Notes: a model not told the origin generated them from the letters alone. Positions 26,803 to 36,579 are shown, numbered from the stretch's first letter. The stretch is DNA of 64,000 bases from Thalassobius sp. I31.1 (GCF_003031585.1 NZ_PWAA01000061.1:124001-188000), one strand, 5' to 3'. Program-made: numbers and translations.

Positions 26803-27252
26803 TCAGCCCAGAACACCCGGCCAGTTCGCATCCGCCGCACGGATCCGCCCTGGAATATCCCGGCTCCAGATGTCACGCACACGCAGGCTGTAGTTCAGAT
26901 AAAGCCGCCCGTTGTGGATCGTCCAGGCATCCGGATCTGTCTTTGCCGTATAGCCCTCTGACACCGCATAGGAACAATAGCCCCCATATTGCGGCGCATA
27001 GGATTCCGGGTTTTCCTGAAACAGGCGCAGGTTTTCAGCACTGGCAAACAGCCAGGTCGCGCCATTCCAGGTCAGGCTGTGTTCTTCCCTGCCCCGCACA
27101 GGGGCGGATTGCGTAAAATAAGCCATCGGATCATATCCGTTAATCGCCGCGCCACCGCGCGTGAACACCTCTGGTTCGGCACCAAAGGCAGGCCCTACAG
27201 CACCAACAAGCGGCACAGCGACAGAAGCAAACAGAAGTTCTCTGCGTTTCAT
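26803..27252 (-). CDS. YHS domain-containing exported protein
   Basis: This 149-residue protein has a signal sequence (MKRRELLFASVAVPLVGAVG; the Arg pair could suit Tat export). A YHS-like domain follows (GYDPMAYFTQSAPVRGREEHSLTWNGATW; LFQENPESYAPQYGGYCSYAVS). YHS domains are often metal-associated. I chose the ATG at 27252 because AGGAGG precedes it. Confidence 0.85.
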   Translation of the reverse strand: MKRRELLFASVAVPLVGAVGPAFGAEPEVFTRGGAAINGYDPMAYFTQSAPVRGREEHSLTWNGATWLFASAENLRLFQENPESYAPQYGGYCSYAVSEGYTAKTDPDAWTIHNGRLYLNYSLRVRDIWSRDIPGRIRAADANWPGVLG

Positions 27253-27390
27253 AATCTGATCCTCCTTTGTCATTCAGGTTATCCCGCAACGGGGGAAAAT
27301 AAACCCCAATGACAGCAATGTGAAATCAGGTGAGCGCAAATCAGGCTGCCCTGCGATGGCGTGAAAGGTGAATTATTCGCTGAATTCAAA

Positions 27391-27475
27391 TGGTGCGGGT
27401 GGAGGGACTTGAACCCCCACGCCTCGCGGCGCCAGAACCTAAATCTGGTGCGTCTACCAATTTCGCCACACCCGC
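27391..27475 (-). tRNA. tRNA-Leu (anticodon UAG)
   Basis: The minus strand folds as a class II tRNA: acceptor GCGGGTG paired with CACCCGC, a D arm with GGTAGAC, anticodon stem-loop CCAGA-TTTAGGT-TCTGG giving anticodon UAG, a long variable arm (GCGCCGCGAGGCGT), and T-loop GTTCAAGTC. The 3' CCA is encoded (27391-27393). The long variable arm and anticodon give leucine, reading CUA and probably other CUN codons. Confidence 0.97.
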
Positions 27476-27709
27476 ATCCACCGGATCGTAATCCGGATCT
27501 GTCGTTTAGCAAACCTCCGGCCCGGTTGCGAGAGAAAAATGACACATTTTGTGGAAAGTTAATGCAAGCGACCAGCAAGGCGAATTAACTGTGTATAAAT
27601 TCCCTCATAGAGGGTAAATATCACTTAACCCTGAATTATGGCCCCATTTATGACACATTCCACACCATACTATGCCACATAGGTAAATAGTGAATATGGA
27701 TGGCGCATA

Positions 27710-28219
27710 ATGAACAGCTCTGATCTGCCAAAGAGCTATGGCGATGCCTCAACACTCAAGGACAAGCATCTGCTTGATAGCACAGGTATCTTTGCGGGTA
27801 CCTCTGTGATGACCCTTGATGGTCTGTTGTCTGTTGAATATCTCAGCCCTGGTGACCGGGTTGTAACGCGATCAGGGGCCATAATTCTGCGGGAAATTCT
27901 TTCAGGCCGTGTCTGCACAGAAACTTACGCTATTCGGTCTGATGTGCTCGGCCTGTTCGATTCCGAAAAAGAAATGGCACTGCCTGCAGACCAAAAAATA
28001 CTGATCCGTGATCAGCTGGCGAAGCAGTTGACCAGGAAAAACTACGCCCTTATCCCGGCATCGCAGCTTGCGCCGCTGAATGGCGTTACCCGACGCGACG
28101 CGATGCCGTTACAGATGTATTCTCTGATATTTGAGAGTGATGAGATCTGTTATGCTGGCGGGCTTGAGCTCTTATGTCCGGCGAACCCGAAACGATCAGA
28201 CAGCATTGCCCTGATCTGA
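27710..28219 (+). CDS. Hint-like domain protein lacking the catalytic Cys
   Basis: This 169-residue protein has a block IFAGTSVMTLDGLLSVEYLSPGDRVVTRSG (split: IFAGTSVMTLDGLL, VEYLSPGDRVVTRSG) near residues 27-58. It matches the start of Hint (hedgehog/intein) domains, which Rhodobacterales use in many secreted proteins. The Cys normally found just before this block is not present (Ile/Phe there), so autoprocessing is unlikely. Later parts (LPADQKILIRDQL; NYALIPASQLA) fit the rest of the fold. It converges on nnrDE with a 24-bp overlap. Confidence 0.65.
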   Translation: MNSSDLPKSYGDASTLKDKHLLDSTGIFAGTSVMTLDGLLSVEYLSPGDRVVTRSGAIILREILSGRVCTETYAIRSDVLGLFDSEKEMALPADQKILIRDQLAKQLTRKNYALIPASQLAPLNGVTRRDAMPLQMYSLIFESDEICYAGGLELLCPANPKRSDSIALI

Positions 28220-29830
28220 TCCGGACAGGCTCTGAAGTACCGCAGGCAGTTGTTCCGGCAAATCTTCTGCGATCAGGCCCGGACCGAAGTGCCGCGCGCA
28301 TTCCACATGTAGCCAGACGGCGCTTTCTGCGGCGTGAACTGGCGAAAACCCACGCGCCAGCAACCCGGCTATGAACCCGGCCAGCACATCGCCTGATCCT
28401 GCTGTGGCAAGCCATGGTGCGGCGCGATCGTAAACCGCAGCGTTAACAGAGGCCACGCCGGTCTGATCCGCAATCACCGTATCCGGCCCTTTGAACAGAA
28501 CCGTACACCCTGCCCGTTTCGCTGCTTCCCGTGTCGCATCGATTTTGGAATAGGCCGGACCTTTTGTCGCCGGTGCATCCAGTTTCGCGGCAATATCCGG
28601 GAAGAGCCGCGCAAATTCGCCACCATGGGGTGTCAATACACAACCGGGATGAAGTTTTTCAAATAAACCCTTATCCCCGGCGATCAGCGTCAGTGCATCA
28701 GCATCCAACACACAATTCCGCCCGCTTTCCAGCGTCACACGGATCAGATTTTCCTCCCGTTCGCCAAGCCCCAGAGCCGGCCCCAGGCACAGCGCATTGA
28801 TACGCTTGTCCTGCAGAACATCAGACAAAGCATCCGCGTCACGAACCCGTTTCAGCATCACCGCCGTCACCTGTGACGCCACTTCCTGCTGCGCCGCAGG
28901 CGGCACCCCAAGCGTCACAAGCCCCGCCCCAATCCGCAAAGCCCCCCGCGCAGCCAGTCGCGCAGCACCCGTATGCGCCGGGCCGCCTGACAAAACCAAA
29001 GCATGCCCGTGGGAAAACTTGTGGGCCGACGGTGTTTTCGACAGCCTTTGTCCTTGGAGCTTTCCGATCAAATAGGGAAACACTTCAGCAGTTGTAGCCC
29101 CGAGTGCTTCGTAACAGAATTCAAGACCAATCGATTTCACAACCACCTTTCCGCATAACGCTGGCCCTGCACCCAGAAAATGACCAGGTTTGTGACTATG
29201 GAAAGTGACCGTGACGTGCGCAGCCGAGACCTTAGACCAGTTCTGCGGCCACTCCATCAGAAGGGCGCCCGTATCACTGTTGATGAAACATGGAAGATCG
29301 ACAGCTACCCGCCGACAGTTAAGCGTCGCAAGAAGTACATTTCGAATATCATCAGGTACTTCACGCGTCAGACCGGTTCCAAACAAAGCCTCAATGACCA
29401 GCGGATGTCGCCCCCACCTGTCAGAAGTACATTTTTCCCAGGGCAAAACCTCCCCAACCTCACACCATTTCTCATAATTCACCCGCGCATCCGGTGGCAG
29501 CTTGTCGGCATCACCATAAAGAAGCACCTCAACCACCCAGCCGCGCTGATGCAAAAGCCGCGCAACAACGAAGCCATCCCCGCCATTGTTCCCCGGTCCG
29601 CATAGAACCACCGCCTTCAGGGGTTTCTGCTTTTCATCTTGCCCCAAATACTCCGGGGGTGTGGGGGCTGGCCCCCACCCGGCCTCAGCAAACGCAGGCC
29701 ATTCCTCATAGATCGCTTCAACCACGCCCGCGCCAGCACGTTCCATCAGCTCAAGGCCGGTGACCGCGCCGCTATCGATCGCGGCTTGTTCAATCGCCCG
29801 CATCTGCGCGGCGGTCAGCAGTTCATTCAT
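28196..29830 (-). CDS. nnr: NAD(P)HX epimerase / ADP-dependent dehydratase
   Basis: This 544-residue bifunctional enzyme repairs hydrated NADH and NADPH. The epimerase domain (residues ~1-215) has the conserved VVLCGPGNNGGDGFVVAR. The dehydratase domain (residues ~250-540) has GHALVLSGG, TPHGGEFARLFP, LFKGPDTVIA and ATAGSGDVLAGFIAGLLARG. Residues ~50-66 (GWGPAPTPPEYLGQDEK) are an extra segment encoded by a family B repeat. It lies upstream of and opposite to glnB. Confidence 0.95.
   Translation of the reverse strand: MNELLTAAQMRAIEQAAIDSGAVTGLELMERAGAGVVEAIYEEWPAFAEAGWGPAPTPPEYLGQDEKQKPLKAVVLCGPGNNGGDGFVVARLLHQRGWVVEVLLYGDADKLPPDARVNYEKWCEVGEVLPWEKCTSDRWGRHPLVIEALFGTGLTREVPDDIRNVLLATLNCRRVAVDLPCFINSDTGALLMEWPQNWSKVSAAHVTVTFHSHKPGHFLGAGPALCGKVVVKSIGLEFCYEALGATTAEVFPYLIGKLQGQRLSKTPSAHKFSHGHALVLSGGPAHTGAARLAARGALRIGAGLVTLGVPPAAQQEVASQVTAVMLKRVRDADALSDVLQDKRINALCLGPALGLGEREENLIRVTLESGRNCVLDADALTLIAGDKGLFEKLHPGCVLTPHGGEFARLFPDIAAKLDAPATKGPAYSKIDATREAAKRAGCTVLFKGPDTVIADQTGVASVNAAVYDRAAPWLATAGSGDVLAGFIAGLLARGFSPVHAAESAVWLHVECARHFGPGLIAEDLPEQLPAVLQSLSGSDQGNAV
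29630..29682. repeat. Dispersed repeat, family B copy inside nnr
   Basis: TTCATCTTG near 29633, AAATACTCC near 29646-29654, then the palindrome GGGGGCTGGCCCCC (29662-29676 region). The same parts occur at 3566-3594 and 36580-36620 between genes. Here the element lies in the coding frame and supplies about 17 residues between the first helices of the epimerase domain and its nucleotide-binding region. Confidence 0.65.
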
Positions 29831-29946
29831 GACGCAAATCCCCTACTTGCACAAAAAACAGGCACATTGCCCAGAATTAATGCAGCACTTATTGCAATAT
29901 GCAGCAACCCTGCCGGATTGGCTTTGATCCCTGTCATAGCCGATAG

Positions 29947-30345
<399 letters not shown>

Positions 30346-30430
30346 GCGCCCCCGACTAAATGAACTGAAATACGAAGTCCGGATGGTGTCCCTCACAGGC
30401 CATCCAAACAACGCAGAAAAGGAAAATCAG

Positions 30431-31837
30431 ATGAACTATGCAGACGTTCTGAAGATGATCGAAGACGAAGACATCTCTTATGTGGATGTACGCTTTACCG
30501 ACCCGCGCGGTAAGCTGCAGCACGTCACTGTACACCGCGACATGATTGACGAAGACTTCTTTGAAGACGGCTTCATGTTTGACGGCTCTTCCATCGCTGG
30601 CTGGAAGTCTATCGACAACTCTGACATGATGCTGATCCTCGATCCGGCATCTGCCTATATCGATCCTTTCTACGCAGAAAAAACCCTTGCGATCCATTGT
30701 TCCGTGGTTGAACCGGACACAGGCGAAGCTTATTCCCGTGACCCGCGCGGCACCGCACAGAAAGCCGAAGCTTACCTCAAGTCTTCCGGCATCGGCGATG
30801 TGGCTTACATGGGCCCGGAAGCTGAGTTCTTCCTGTTTGACGATGTGCGCTTCTCTGTTGAGATGAACAAAGTGTCCTTCCAGATTGATGCGCAGGACGC
30901 GTCCTGGAACTCTGACACTGAATATGAAATGGGCAACTCCGGCCACCGTCCGGGCATCAAAGGCGGTTACTTCCCGGTAAACCCAATTGATGACGCGCAG
31001 GACATCCGTTCTGAAATGCTGTCCACCATGAAAAACATCGGCATGAAAGTCGACAAGCACCACCACGAGGTTGCGTCTTGTCAGCACGAACTGGGCCTTG
31101 TCTTTGACACGCTGACCAAACAGGCGGATGAGCTGCAGAAATACAAATATGTGATCCACAACGTGGCGCATGCATACGGCAAATCAGCAACCTTCATGCC
31201 AAAGCCATACTATGGTGACAACGGCACAGGTATGCACGTGAACATGTCGATCTGGAAAGATGGCAAGCCATTGTTTGCAGGCGATAAATACGCAGATCTG
31301 TCCCAGGAAGCCCTGTGGTTCATCGGCGGCATTCTGAAGCATTCCAAGACCCTGAACGCGTTCACAAACCCGGCGACCAACAGCTACAAGCGTCTGATCC
31401 CTGGTTTTGAAGCCCCTGTTCTGCGTGCCTATTCCGCATCCAATCGTTCCGGTGCTGTGCGTATTCCATGGACCGAAAGCCCGAAAGCAAAACGTGTTGA
31501 AGCCCGCTTCCCTGATCCGGCAGCCAACCCATACCTCTGCTTCGCAGCCCTGCTGATGGCTGGCCTTGACGGCATTAAGAACAAGATCGACCCAGGCCCC
31601 GCGTCTGACAAAGATCTGTACGATCTGCCACCGGAAGAACTGGATGGTATCCCAACTGTGTGTTCCAGCCTGCGTGAAGCTCTGGAATGCCTCGAAGCTG
31701 ATCACGACTTCCTGCTGGCCGGTGACGTTTTCACCAAAGACCAGATCGACGGCTACCTCGCGATCAAATGGGAAGAGGTTTATGCGTTTGAACACATGCC
31801 ACACCCGATCGAATACAAAATGTACTACAGCTGCTAA
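30431..31837 (+). CDS. glnA: Glutamine synthetase type I
   Basis: This 468-residue enzyme makes glutamine from glutamate, ammonia and ATP. Typical motifs are FDGSSIAGWKSI, MGPEAEFFLFDDVRF, KPYYGDNGTGMHVNMS and RIPWTESPKAKRVE. The adenylylation Tyr region is KDLYDLPPEEL, so activity should be tuned by GlnE and PII. I used the ATG at 30431 (after AGGAAAA), not the longer frame overlapping glnB. Confidence 0.98.
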   Translation: MNYADVLKMIEDEDISYVDVRFTDPRGKLQHVTVHRDMIDEDFFEDGFMFDGSSIAGWKSIDNSDMMLILDPASAYIDPFYAEKTLAIHCSVVEPDTGEAYSRDPRGTAQKAEAYLKSSGIGDVAYMGPEAEFFLFDDVRFSVEMNKVSFQIDAQDASWNSDTEYEMGNSGHRPGIKGGYFPVNPIDDAQDIRSEMLSTMKNIGMKVDKHHHEVASCQHELGLVFDTLTKQADELQKYKYVIHNVAHAYGKSATFMPKPYYGDNGTGMHVNMSIWKDGKPLFAGDKYADLSQEALWFIGGILKHSKTLNAFTNPATNSYKRLIPGFEAPVLRAYSASNRSGAVRIPWTESPKAKRVEARFPDPAANPYLCFAALLMAGLDGIKNKIDPGPASDKDLYDLPPEELDGIPTVCSSLREALECLEADHDFLLAGDVFTKDQIDGYLAIKWEEVYAFEHMPHPIEYKMYYSC

Positions 31838-31856
31838 TAGCAACTGCTACTGTGAG

Positions 31857-31886
31857 GGAAAGGCGTCCGATACGGGCGCCTTTTTC
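31857..31886 (+). terminator. Terminator of glnB-glnA
   Basis: Stem AAAGGCGTCC/GGGCGCCTTT with a short loop and a TTTTTC tail, about 20 bp after the glnA stop. Confidence 0.85.
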
Positions 31887-31950
31887 TTTGGCCTGCACCT
31901 TTCCTTAATCTGTTTCCGCCACCCTGCCCGGCGTGCGTGAGAGGTGAAAT

Positions 31951-32856
31951 ATGCGGAATTACCCCGAACTTCATATCCCGGAGGCAAAGCTTGTTCAGAG
32001 CGAAACAGCCTTGCTTTACAGCCATCCGGATGATGCCGGGCCTGATGTGTTTCAGGCACAACTGAAAGGGTCCGCGGGGCGTCAATATGCCTTGCAACCC
32101 TGTGGTGACGGAAGGTTTCTGGTGTTGCATCAGGGGAAATCCTGCCTGACTGTCAGTGCCGCCGTCCTGCCCCTGTCGGCCGGGCAGTTTTCCGGGATCA
32201 CTGACCAGGAATTTGGCGCGCTCTCAGCCCTTGAAATCCGCACTCTGATCCTGCGCCATGAAGGGCACATTCTGATCACCCGCAATCGTCCGGATGTATC
32301 AGCAGAGGTTCTGCGTGATTTCACGCTTTGGCTGACGCAGCGCCACCCGCCAGAGGCGGTCTTCTGGGGCGACACGGGGGCTTTATTCACATCAGAGGAA
32401 TTTGTCAGCCTCGCAGGCAAAGCCGGCGCCCCCCTTTCCCCGGAACTTCTGATCAAGCCCCGCCCCTTCCGATCCGGGGCGCGTCTGGATGGCGTGGAAC
32501 TGAAAGGCTTTCATGCGGTCGGGGCCGAGGCAATCTTTGATCTGCCCGTCACCATTGCCCAGGGCGTGCTCGAATTTGCAGATGCTTTTGCCGCCCTGAA
32601 AGATCTGGCACTGGATTTCCGCGATCAGGGGCCATTCTATGATCAGCTTTCTCCCGAAACAGATCAGACCGCCGTGCTTTTTGACAGCAATGCATTGCGG
32701 ATCACCGCGCAGCGCATTCAGACCGGCGGGACAAACCCGCACCACCGCCTGCTGATCCGCGCAGAAGATCCTGTTGTTCTTGAGGTCTTTGCCGAAACAC
32801 CTGCCCCGGTCTTCGCCACACGCGAAGACGCCCTGCGCGCCGCTTTGCGGGCTTAG
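31951..32856 (+). CDS. Conserved hypothetical protein
   Basis: I recognise no family in this 301-residue soluble protein. It has no signal peptide or membrane helix. The sequence mixes beta-rich stretches (HEGHILITRNRPDVS; AVFWGDTGALFT) with helices, and HHRLLIRAEDPVVLEVFAE lies near the end. Its last bases overlap the convergent N-demethylase-like gene by 4 bp. Composition and codon use are like the neighbours. Confidence 0.7.
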   Translation: MRNYPELHIPEAKLVQSETALLYSHPDDAGPDVFQAQLKGSAGRQYALQPCGDGRFLVLHQGKSCLTVSAAVLPLSAGQFSGITDQEFGALSALEIRTLILRHEGHILITRNRPDVSAEVLRDFTLWLTQRHPPEAVFWGDTGALFTSEEFVSLAGKAGAPLSPELLIKPRPFRSGARLDGVELKGFHAVGAEAIFDLPVTIAQGVLEFADAFAALKDLALDFRDQGPFYDQLSPETDQTAVLFDSNALRITAQRIQTGGTNPHHRLLIRAEDPVVLEVFAETPAPVFATREDALRAALRA

Positions 32857-33701
32857 GCGTTTTCCGTTTCTATCGGATGGGCTTCAAGACCGGCACGTTG
32901 TTCTTCGGTCAGATCTTCCCGCCGGATCAAAGTCGTGTGAATCGAAAATATCACCGCATTGGATTTTGACAGACGCACAAGACTTTGCCGTTCTGAGCGC
33001 AGATAATTTGCCTCCAGCACCTCCGGGCGATCTCTGGGCGCATTTTCCAGCCGCGGATGAAACAGCGCGTGATCCTCATAAAATAACGCATTCGCTCGCC
33101 ACAGCCCCCGCCCGGGCCGGATCGCGTCAAACATCCGCTGCACGCGTTTGGCAACATCAGCATCATAACTGCCCACCGGTACATGGATCGCGACCAGAGG
33201 TTTCATAAACTTCTGCGCAAGGGTCCAGCTGGCGGGAAAACACAAAAGCGCACCGGACAGCACGTGTTCATCCGCCCCGTCCCGCTTTTCCATGATCACG
33301 AAATCTTCCTGCACAAGTTTTGACAATGTGATCAGAGGGTTCGCACGATCAATCGCGACAAGCGTGCCTTCAGGCAGCGTGGCGTGACTATCGGTCAGGG
33401 TAAATCCGTCTGTCTCGCTGAGATCCGCCAGCACATGATCCAGAAGTTCCTCTGCCGCAGGCCGCGCCCCGTCTGACAATGCGTGCACCAGATCCGGGCA
33501 TTCTTCGATCAGCCGCGCTTTTTCCGCCAACTGCCCCTGATACGCCTCATCCTGCTGCAGCCACTGCCCCGGTTCCATCGGCATAACCCCGGGCAGACGG
33601 CGCGACTTTTCTTCCATCCAGGGCGCGAAACGCAAATAGTCCTGCAAAATCGGAAAAGGGGCCGGTGCGGGCATTTTTTCAGTCATTGGTTTTGTTTCCA
33701 T
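32853..33701 (-). CDS. DUF3445 / heme-dependent oxidative N-demethylase-like protein
   Basis: This 282-residue DUF3445 protein has RFAPWMEEKSRRLPGVMPM, HVPVGSYDADVAKRVQRMFDAI and RSERQSLVRLSKSNAVIFSIHT, regions typical of the family. The family includes the alpha subunit of heme-dependent oxidative N-demethylase, which demethylates amines such as dimethylamine. The other subunit genes are not in the window, so the substrate is open. Residue 6 (ATG at 33686) is an alternative start. Confidence 0.82.
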   Translation of the reverse strand: METKPMTEKMPAPAPFPILQDYLRFAPWMEEKSRRLPGVMPMEPGQWLQQDEAYQGQLAEKARLIEECPDLVHALSDGARPAAEELLDHVLADLSETDGFTLTDSHATLPEGTLVAIDRANPLITLSKLVQEDFVIMEKRDGADEHVLSGALLCFPASWTLAQKFMKPLVAIHVPVGSYDADVAKRVQRMFDAIRPGRGLWRANALFYEDHALFHPRLENAPRDRPEVLEANYLRSERQSLVRLSKSNAVIFSIHTTLIRREDLTEEQRAGLEAHPIETENA

Positions 33702-33838
33702 AGCTCGGGCGCGTCTTCCCCCTTGCTAAACCAATCGTTTCATAAACGCTCCCGAAAACCGACATGGATCAAGTCGGATTCAGGCGGGACAAGCTTTGTG
33801 CCGCAACGAAATCTGGACCAAATAAGGGAGACAGCCAG

Positions 33839-35176
33839 ATGAGCCATTTCAGAGACCGCCGTAAGATTGACCCCACCAAAGGCACACATCTTGCCGACGG
33901 CAGCCCGAATGAAAACGACCGCGTTGAAATCGGCCCGACCTTGCTGGCAATGCAGGAATGGGAAGCCGCCGGCCTGACCCTGCCGAACCTTGAAAACATG
34001 CGCCAGTTCCGCCTTGATCGTCTGGTCACGGGCATCAATCAACGCGATTATGGCGGAGTTCTTCTTTTTGATCCGCTGAACATCCGCTACGCCACCGACA
34101 GCACCAATATGCAGCTGTGGAACACCCACAACCCCTTCCGTGCGGTTCTGGTCTGTGCCGATGGATATATGGTGATCTGGGACTATAAACAGTCACCTTT
34201 CCTGAGTGAATTCAATCCCCTGGTACGTGAACAACGATCCGGCGCGGATCTGTTTTACTTTGATCGCGGCGATAAGGTTGATGTGGCGGCGGATGCCCTG
34301 TCCAACGAAATCCGCGTGCTGATCGAAGAACACGGTGGCGGCAATATGCGCCTTGGCGTCGACAAAGTTATGCTGCACGGATTGCGTGGGCTGGAAGCCC
34401 AGGGATTTGACATTCACCCGGGCGAAGAGCTGACGGAAAAAGCCCGTTGCATCAAAGGCCCCGATGAAATTCTGGCGATGCGATGCGCCTCAGTGTCCTG
34501 CGAAATTGCCGTGGCCGAAATGGAGAAGTTCGCCCGTGCTGAGGTGCCCAAAGGTGGCATTTCTGAGGATGACGTCTGGGCGGTTCTGCATGCAGAAAAC
34601 ATCCGGCGCGGTGGTGAGTGGATTGAAACCCGCCTGCTGACCTCCGGCAAACGCACCAATCCCTGGTTCCAGGAATGCGGACCGCGTGTCATTCAGAACA
34701 ATGAAATCATCAGTTTTGATACAGATCTGATCGGATCCTACGGTATCTGCGTTGATATTTCCCGCAGCTGGTGGATTGGCGATGAGAAACCACCCACCGA
34801 GATGATATATGCCATGAAGCACGCCCGGGAACATATTGACTATAATATGGAAATGCTGCGTCCGGGCCTGAACATCGAAGACCTTAGTCGCGGGTGTCAC
34901 AAGCTGGCTGGTCAGTTCCAGAAACAGAAATACGGCTGTATGATGCACGGCGTGGGTCTTTGTGTTGAATGGCCACTCGTGGCTTATCCTGACGCGATGG
35001 TTGAGGGCGCGTTTGATTACGAATTGCAGCCTGGCATGGTGTTGTGTGTCGAAGCGCTCGTCAGTCCCGAAGGTGGGGATTTTTCCATCAAGCTGGAAGA
35101 TCAGGTTCTGATCACCGAAGACGGCTATGAAAACCTGACGAAATATCCATTTGATGCGGCCCTTTGCGGCAAATGA
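33839..35176 (+). CDS. dddP: Dimethylsulfoniopropionate lyase DddP
   Basis: This 445-residue M24 metallopeptidase-fold protein splits DMSP into dimethyl sulfide and acrylate. Diagnostic stretches are FDTDLIGSYGICVDISRSWW (two metal-binding Asp and a third in DIS), MMHGVGLCVEWP (metal His), VLCVEALVSPEGG and IKLEDQVLIT (metal Glu). Creatinase-type and aminopeptidase homologues share the fold, but the match throughout the core points to DddP. The ATG at 33839 follows AAGGGAG. It supports a marine, DMSP-using lifestyle. Confidence 0.9.
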   Translation: MSHFRDRRKIDPTKGTHLADGSPNENDRVEIGPTLLAMQEWEAAGLTLPNLENMRQFRLDRLVTGINQRDYGGVLLFDPLNIRYATDSTNMQLWNTHNPFRAVLVCADGYMVIWDYKQSPFLSEFNPLVREQRSGADLFYFDRGDKVDVAADALSNEIRVLIEEHGGGNMRLGVDKVMLHGLRGLEAQGFDIHPGEELTEKARCIKGPDEILAMRCASVSCEIAVAEMEKFARAEVPKGGISEDDVWAVLHAENIRRGGEWIETRLLTSGKRTNPWFQECGPRVIQNNEIISFDTDLIGSYGICVDISRSWWIGDEKPPTEMIYAMKHAREHIDYNMEMLRPGLNIEDLSRGCHKLAGQFQKQKYGCMMHGVGLCVEWPLVAYPDAMVEGAFDYELQPGMVLCVEALVSPEGGDFSIKLEDQVLITEDGYENLTKYPFDAALCGK

Positions 35177-35186
35177 GACGGGCGCC

Positions 35187-35231
35187 CGGAGTATTTCAAA
35201 TACTCCGGATCGATTTCGTTCAAAGAAATCG
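35187..35231. repeat. Two-hairpin palindromic element, family A copy 3
   Basis: CCGGAGTATTT/AAATACTCCGG around one base (35187-35209 region), linked by AT to CGATTTC/GAAATCG (35211-35231). This is the 5455-5503 element in the opposite orientation. It lies 10 bp after the dddP stop codon. Confidence 0.7.
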
Positions 35232-35342
35232 CTTCTTCACACAGCAGCACTTCTGCTCACCTTCCCGTGAGACCTCCGGTCTGTGGGTTGATTGCGTCCT
35301 GATGTCACGCCAGATTGCAGGTTCTGCCAAAGAGGAAATCCC

Positions 35343-36569
35343 ATGCCAACAGAGCGTATCACATTTACTGGTCACAGCGGCGAAGAACTGGCCGCCCGTT
35401 TCGATTTACCCGAAGGCCCGCATCTGGGCACTGCGATTTTCGCCCATTGTTTTACCTGTTCAAAAGACATCACCGCTGCACGGCGCATCGCCGGGCGTTT
35501 GGCGGGCATGGGCATTGCGGTTCTGCGCTTTGACTTTACGGGTCTTGGTCATTCTAAGGGCGAATTCGAGAACACCTCTTTCACATCCAATGTCGATGAT
35601 CTGATCCTGGCAGCTGAATATCTGACAAAACGCAACATGACCCCGGGCCTGTTGATCGGCCATTCCCTGGGCGGTGCGGCCGTTCTGAAAGCCGCAGGCC
35701 GGATTGACAGCGTGAAAGCTGTGACGACCCTGGGCGCGCCTTTTGATCCGGAACATGTGACCCATAACTTTGGCGGTGCTCTGGGCAAAATCTGTGCGGA
35801 AGGCAAAGCGACAGTTGATCTTGGCGGGCGTCCCTTCACGATCCGCAAGGAATTTATTGATGATGTGGCCGGCGAGAACCTGTCTGATGACATTGGCCGC
35901 CTGAACCGGGCCCTGCTTGTCATGCATGCGCCGCAGGACACAACCGTTGGCATTGAAAACGCCGCCGAAATCTTTGGTGCAGCCAAACATCCGAAAAGCT
36001 TTGTCACCCTTGATAAGGCCGATCACCTGATCACCGATCCCTGTGATGCGGAATATGCGGCCGAGGTCATCGCAAGCTGGGCCGGGAAATACCTGGACCT
36101 GCGCCCGCCTGCCCCGCCCATTGGCGCGCCGGAAGGCATCGTGCGCATATCCGAAGCTGATGCTGAAGGCTTCATGCAGGACATCCAGAGCGGACCGCTG
36201 CATCATGCGGTGGCCGATGAACCCCTTGCCTATGGCGGCACCAACCGCGGCATGTCACCCTATGGGTTTATGGCAGCTGGTCTTGGGGCCTGCACATCAA
36301 TGACCATCCGCATGTATGCCCGCCGCAAGGGCTGGCCTCTGACACATGTGGCGGTGGATGTGAGCCACGATAAAGTTCATGCGCAGGACGCGGGTGACGG
36401 CAGCATCGCGCCTCCGGGTTCAAAGATCGACAGTTTCTCCCGGATGATCCGTCTGGATGGGGATCTGGACGCAGGTCAACGCCAGCGCCTGCTGGAGATC
36501 GCGGATAAATGCCCGGTGCATAAGACACTGGAAAGCAGTTCTGAGATTAAGACCTGTCTGGCGGATTGA
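35343..36569 (+). CDS. Alpha/beta hydrolase fused to an OsmC-like domain
   Basis: This 408-residue fusion has an N-terminal alpha/beta hydrolase (residues ~1-250) with nucleophile motif LIGHSLGGAAVLKA and an acid/His region near DKADHLI. The C-terminal OsmC/Ohr-like domain (residues ~270-405) includes GLGACTSMTIRMYARRKGWPL and DKCPVHKTLESS, whose two cysteines are the peroxidatic pair of such proteins. Peroxide or acyl-adduct detoxification is a reasonable guess; the substrate is unknown. Confidence 0.88.
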   Translation: MPTERITFTGHSGEELAARFDLPEGPHLGTAIFAHCFTCSKDITAARRIAGRLAGMGIAVLRFDFTGLGHSKGEFENTSFTSNVDDLILAAEYLTKRNMTPGLLIGHSLGGAAVLKAAGRIDSVKAVTTLGAPFDPEHVTHNFGGALGKICAEGKATVDLGGRPFTIRKEFIDDVAGENLSDDIGRLNRALLVMHAPQDTTVGIENAAEIFGAAKHPKSFVTLDKADHLITDPCDAEYAAEVIASWAGKYLDLRPPAPPIGAPEGIVRISEADAEGFMQDIQSGPLHHAVADEPLAYGGTNRGMSPYGFMAAGLGACTSMTIRMYARRKGWPLTHVAVDVSHDKVHAQDAGDGSIAPPGSKIDSFSRMIRLDGDLDAGQRQRLLEIADKCPVHKTLESSSEIKTCLAD

Positions 36570-36579
36570 ACAAAGGCAG

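Noticed and set aside
27279..27578. Minus-strand open frame covering the tRNA
   Set aside because: The tRNA-Leu explains the sequence; a protein across it is not credible.
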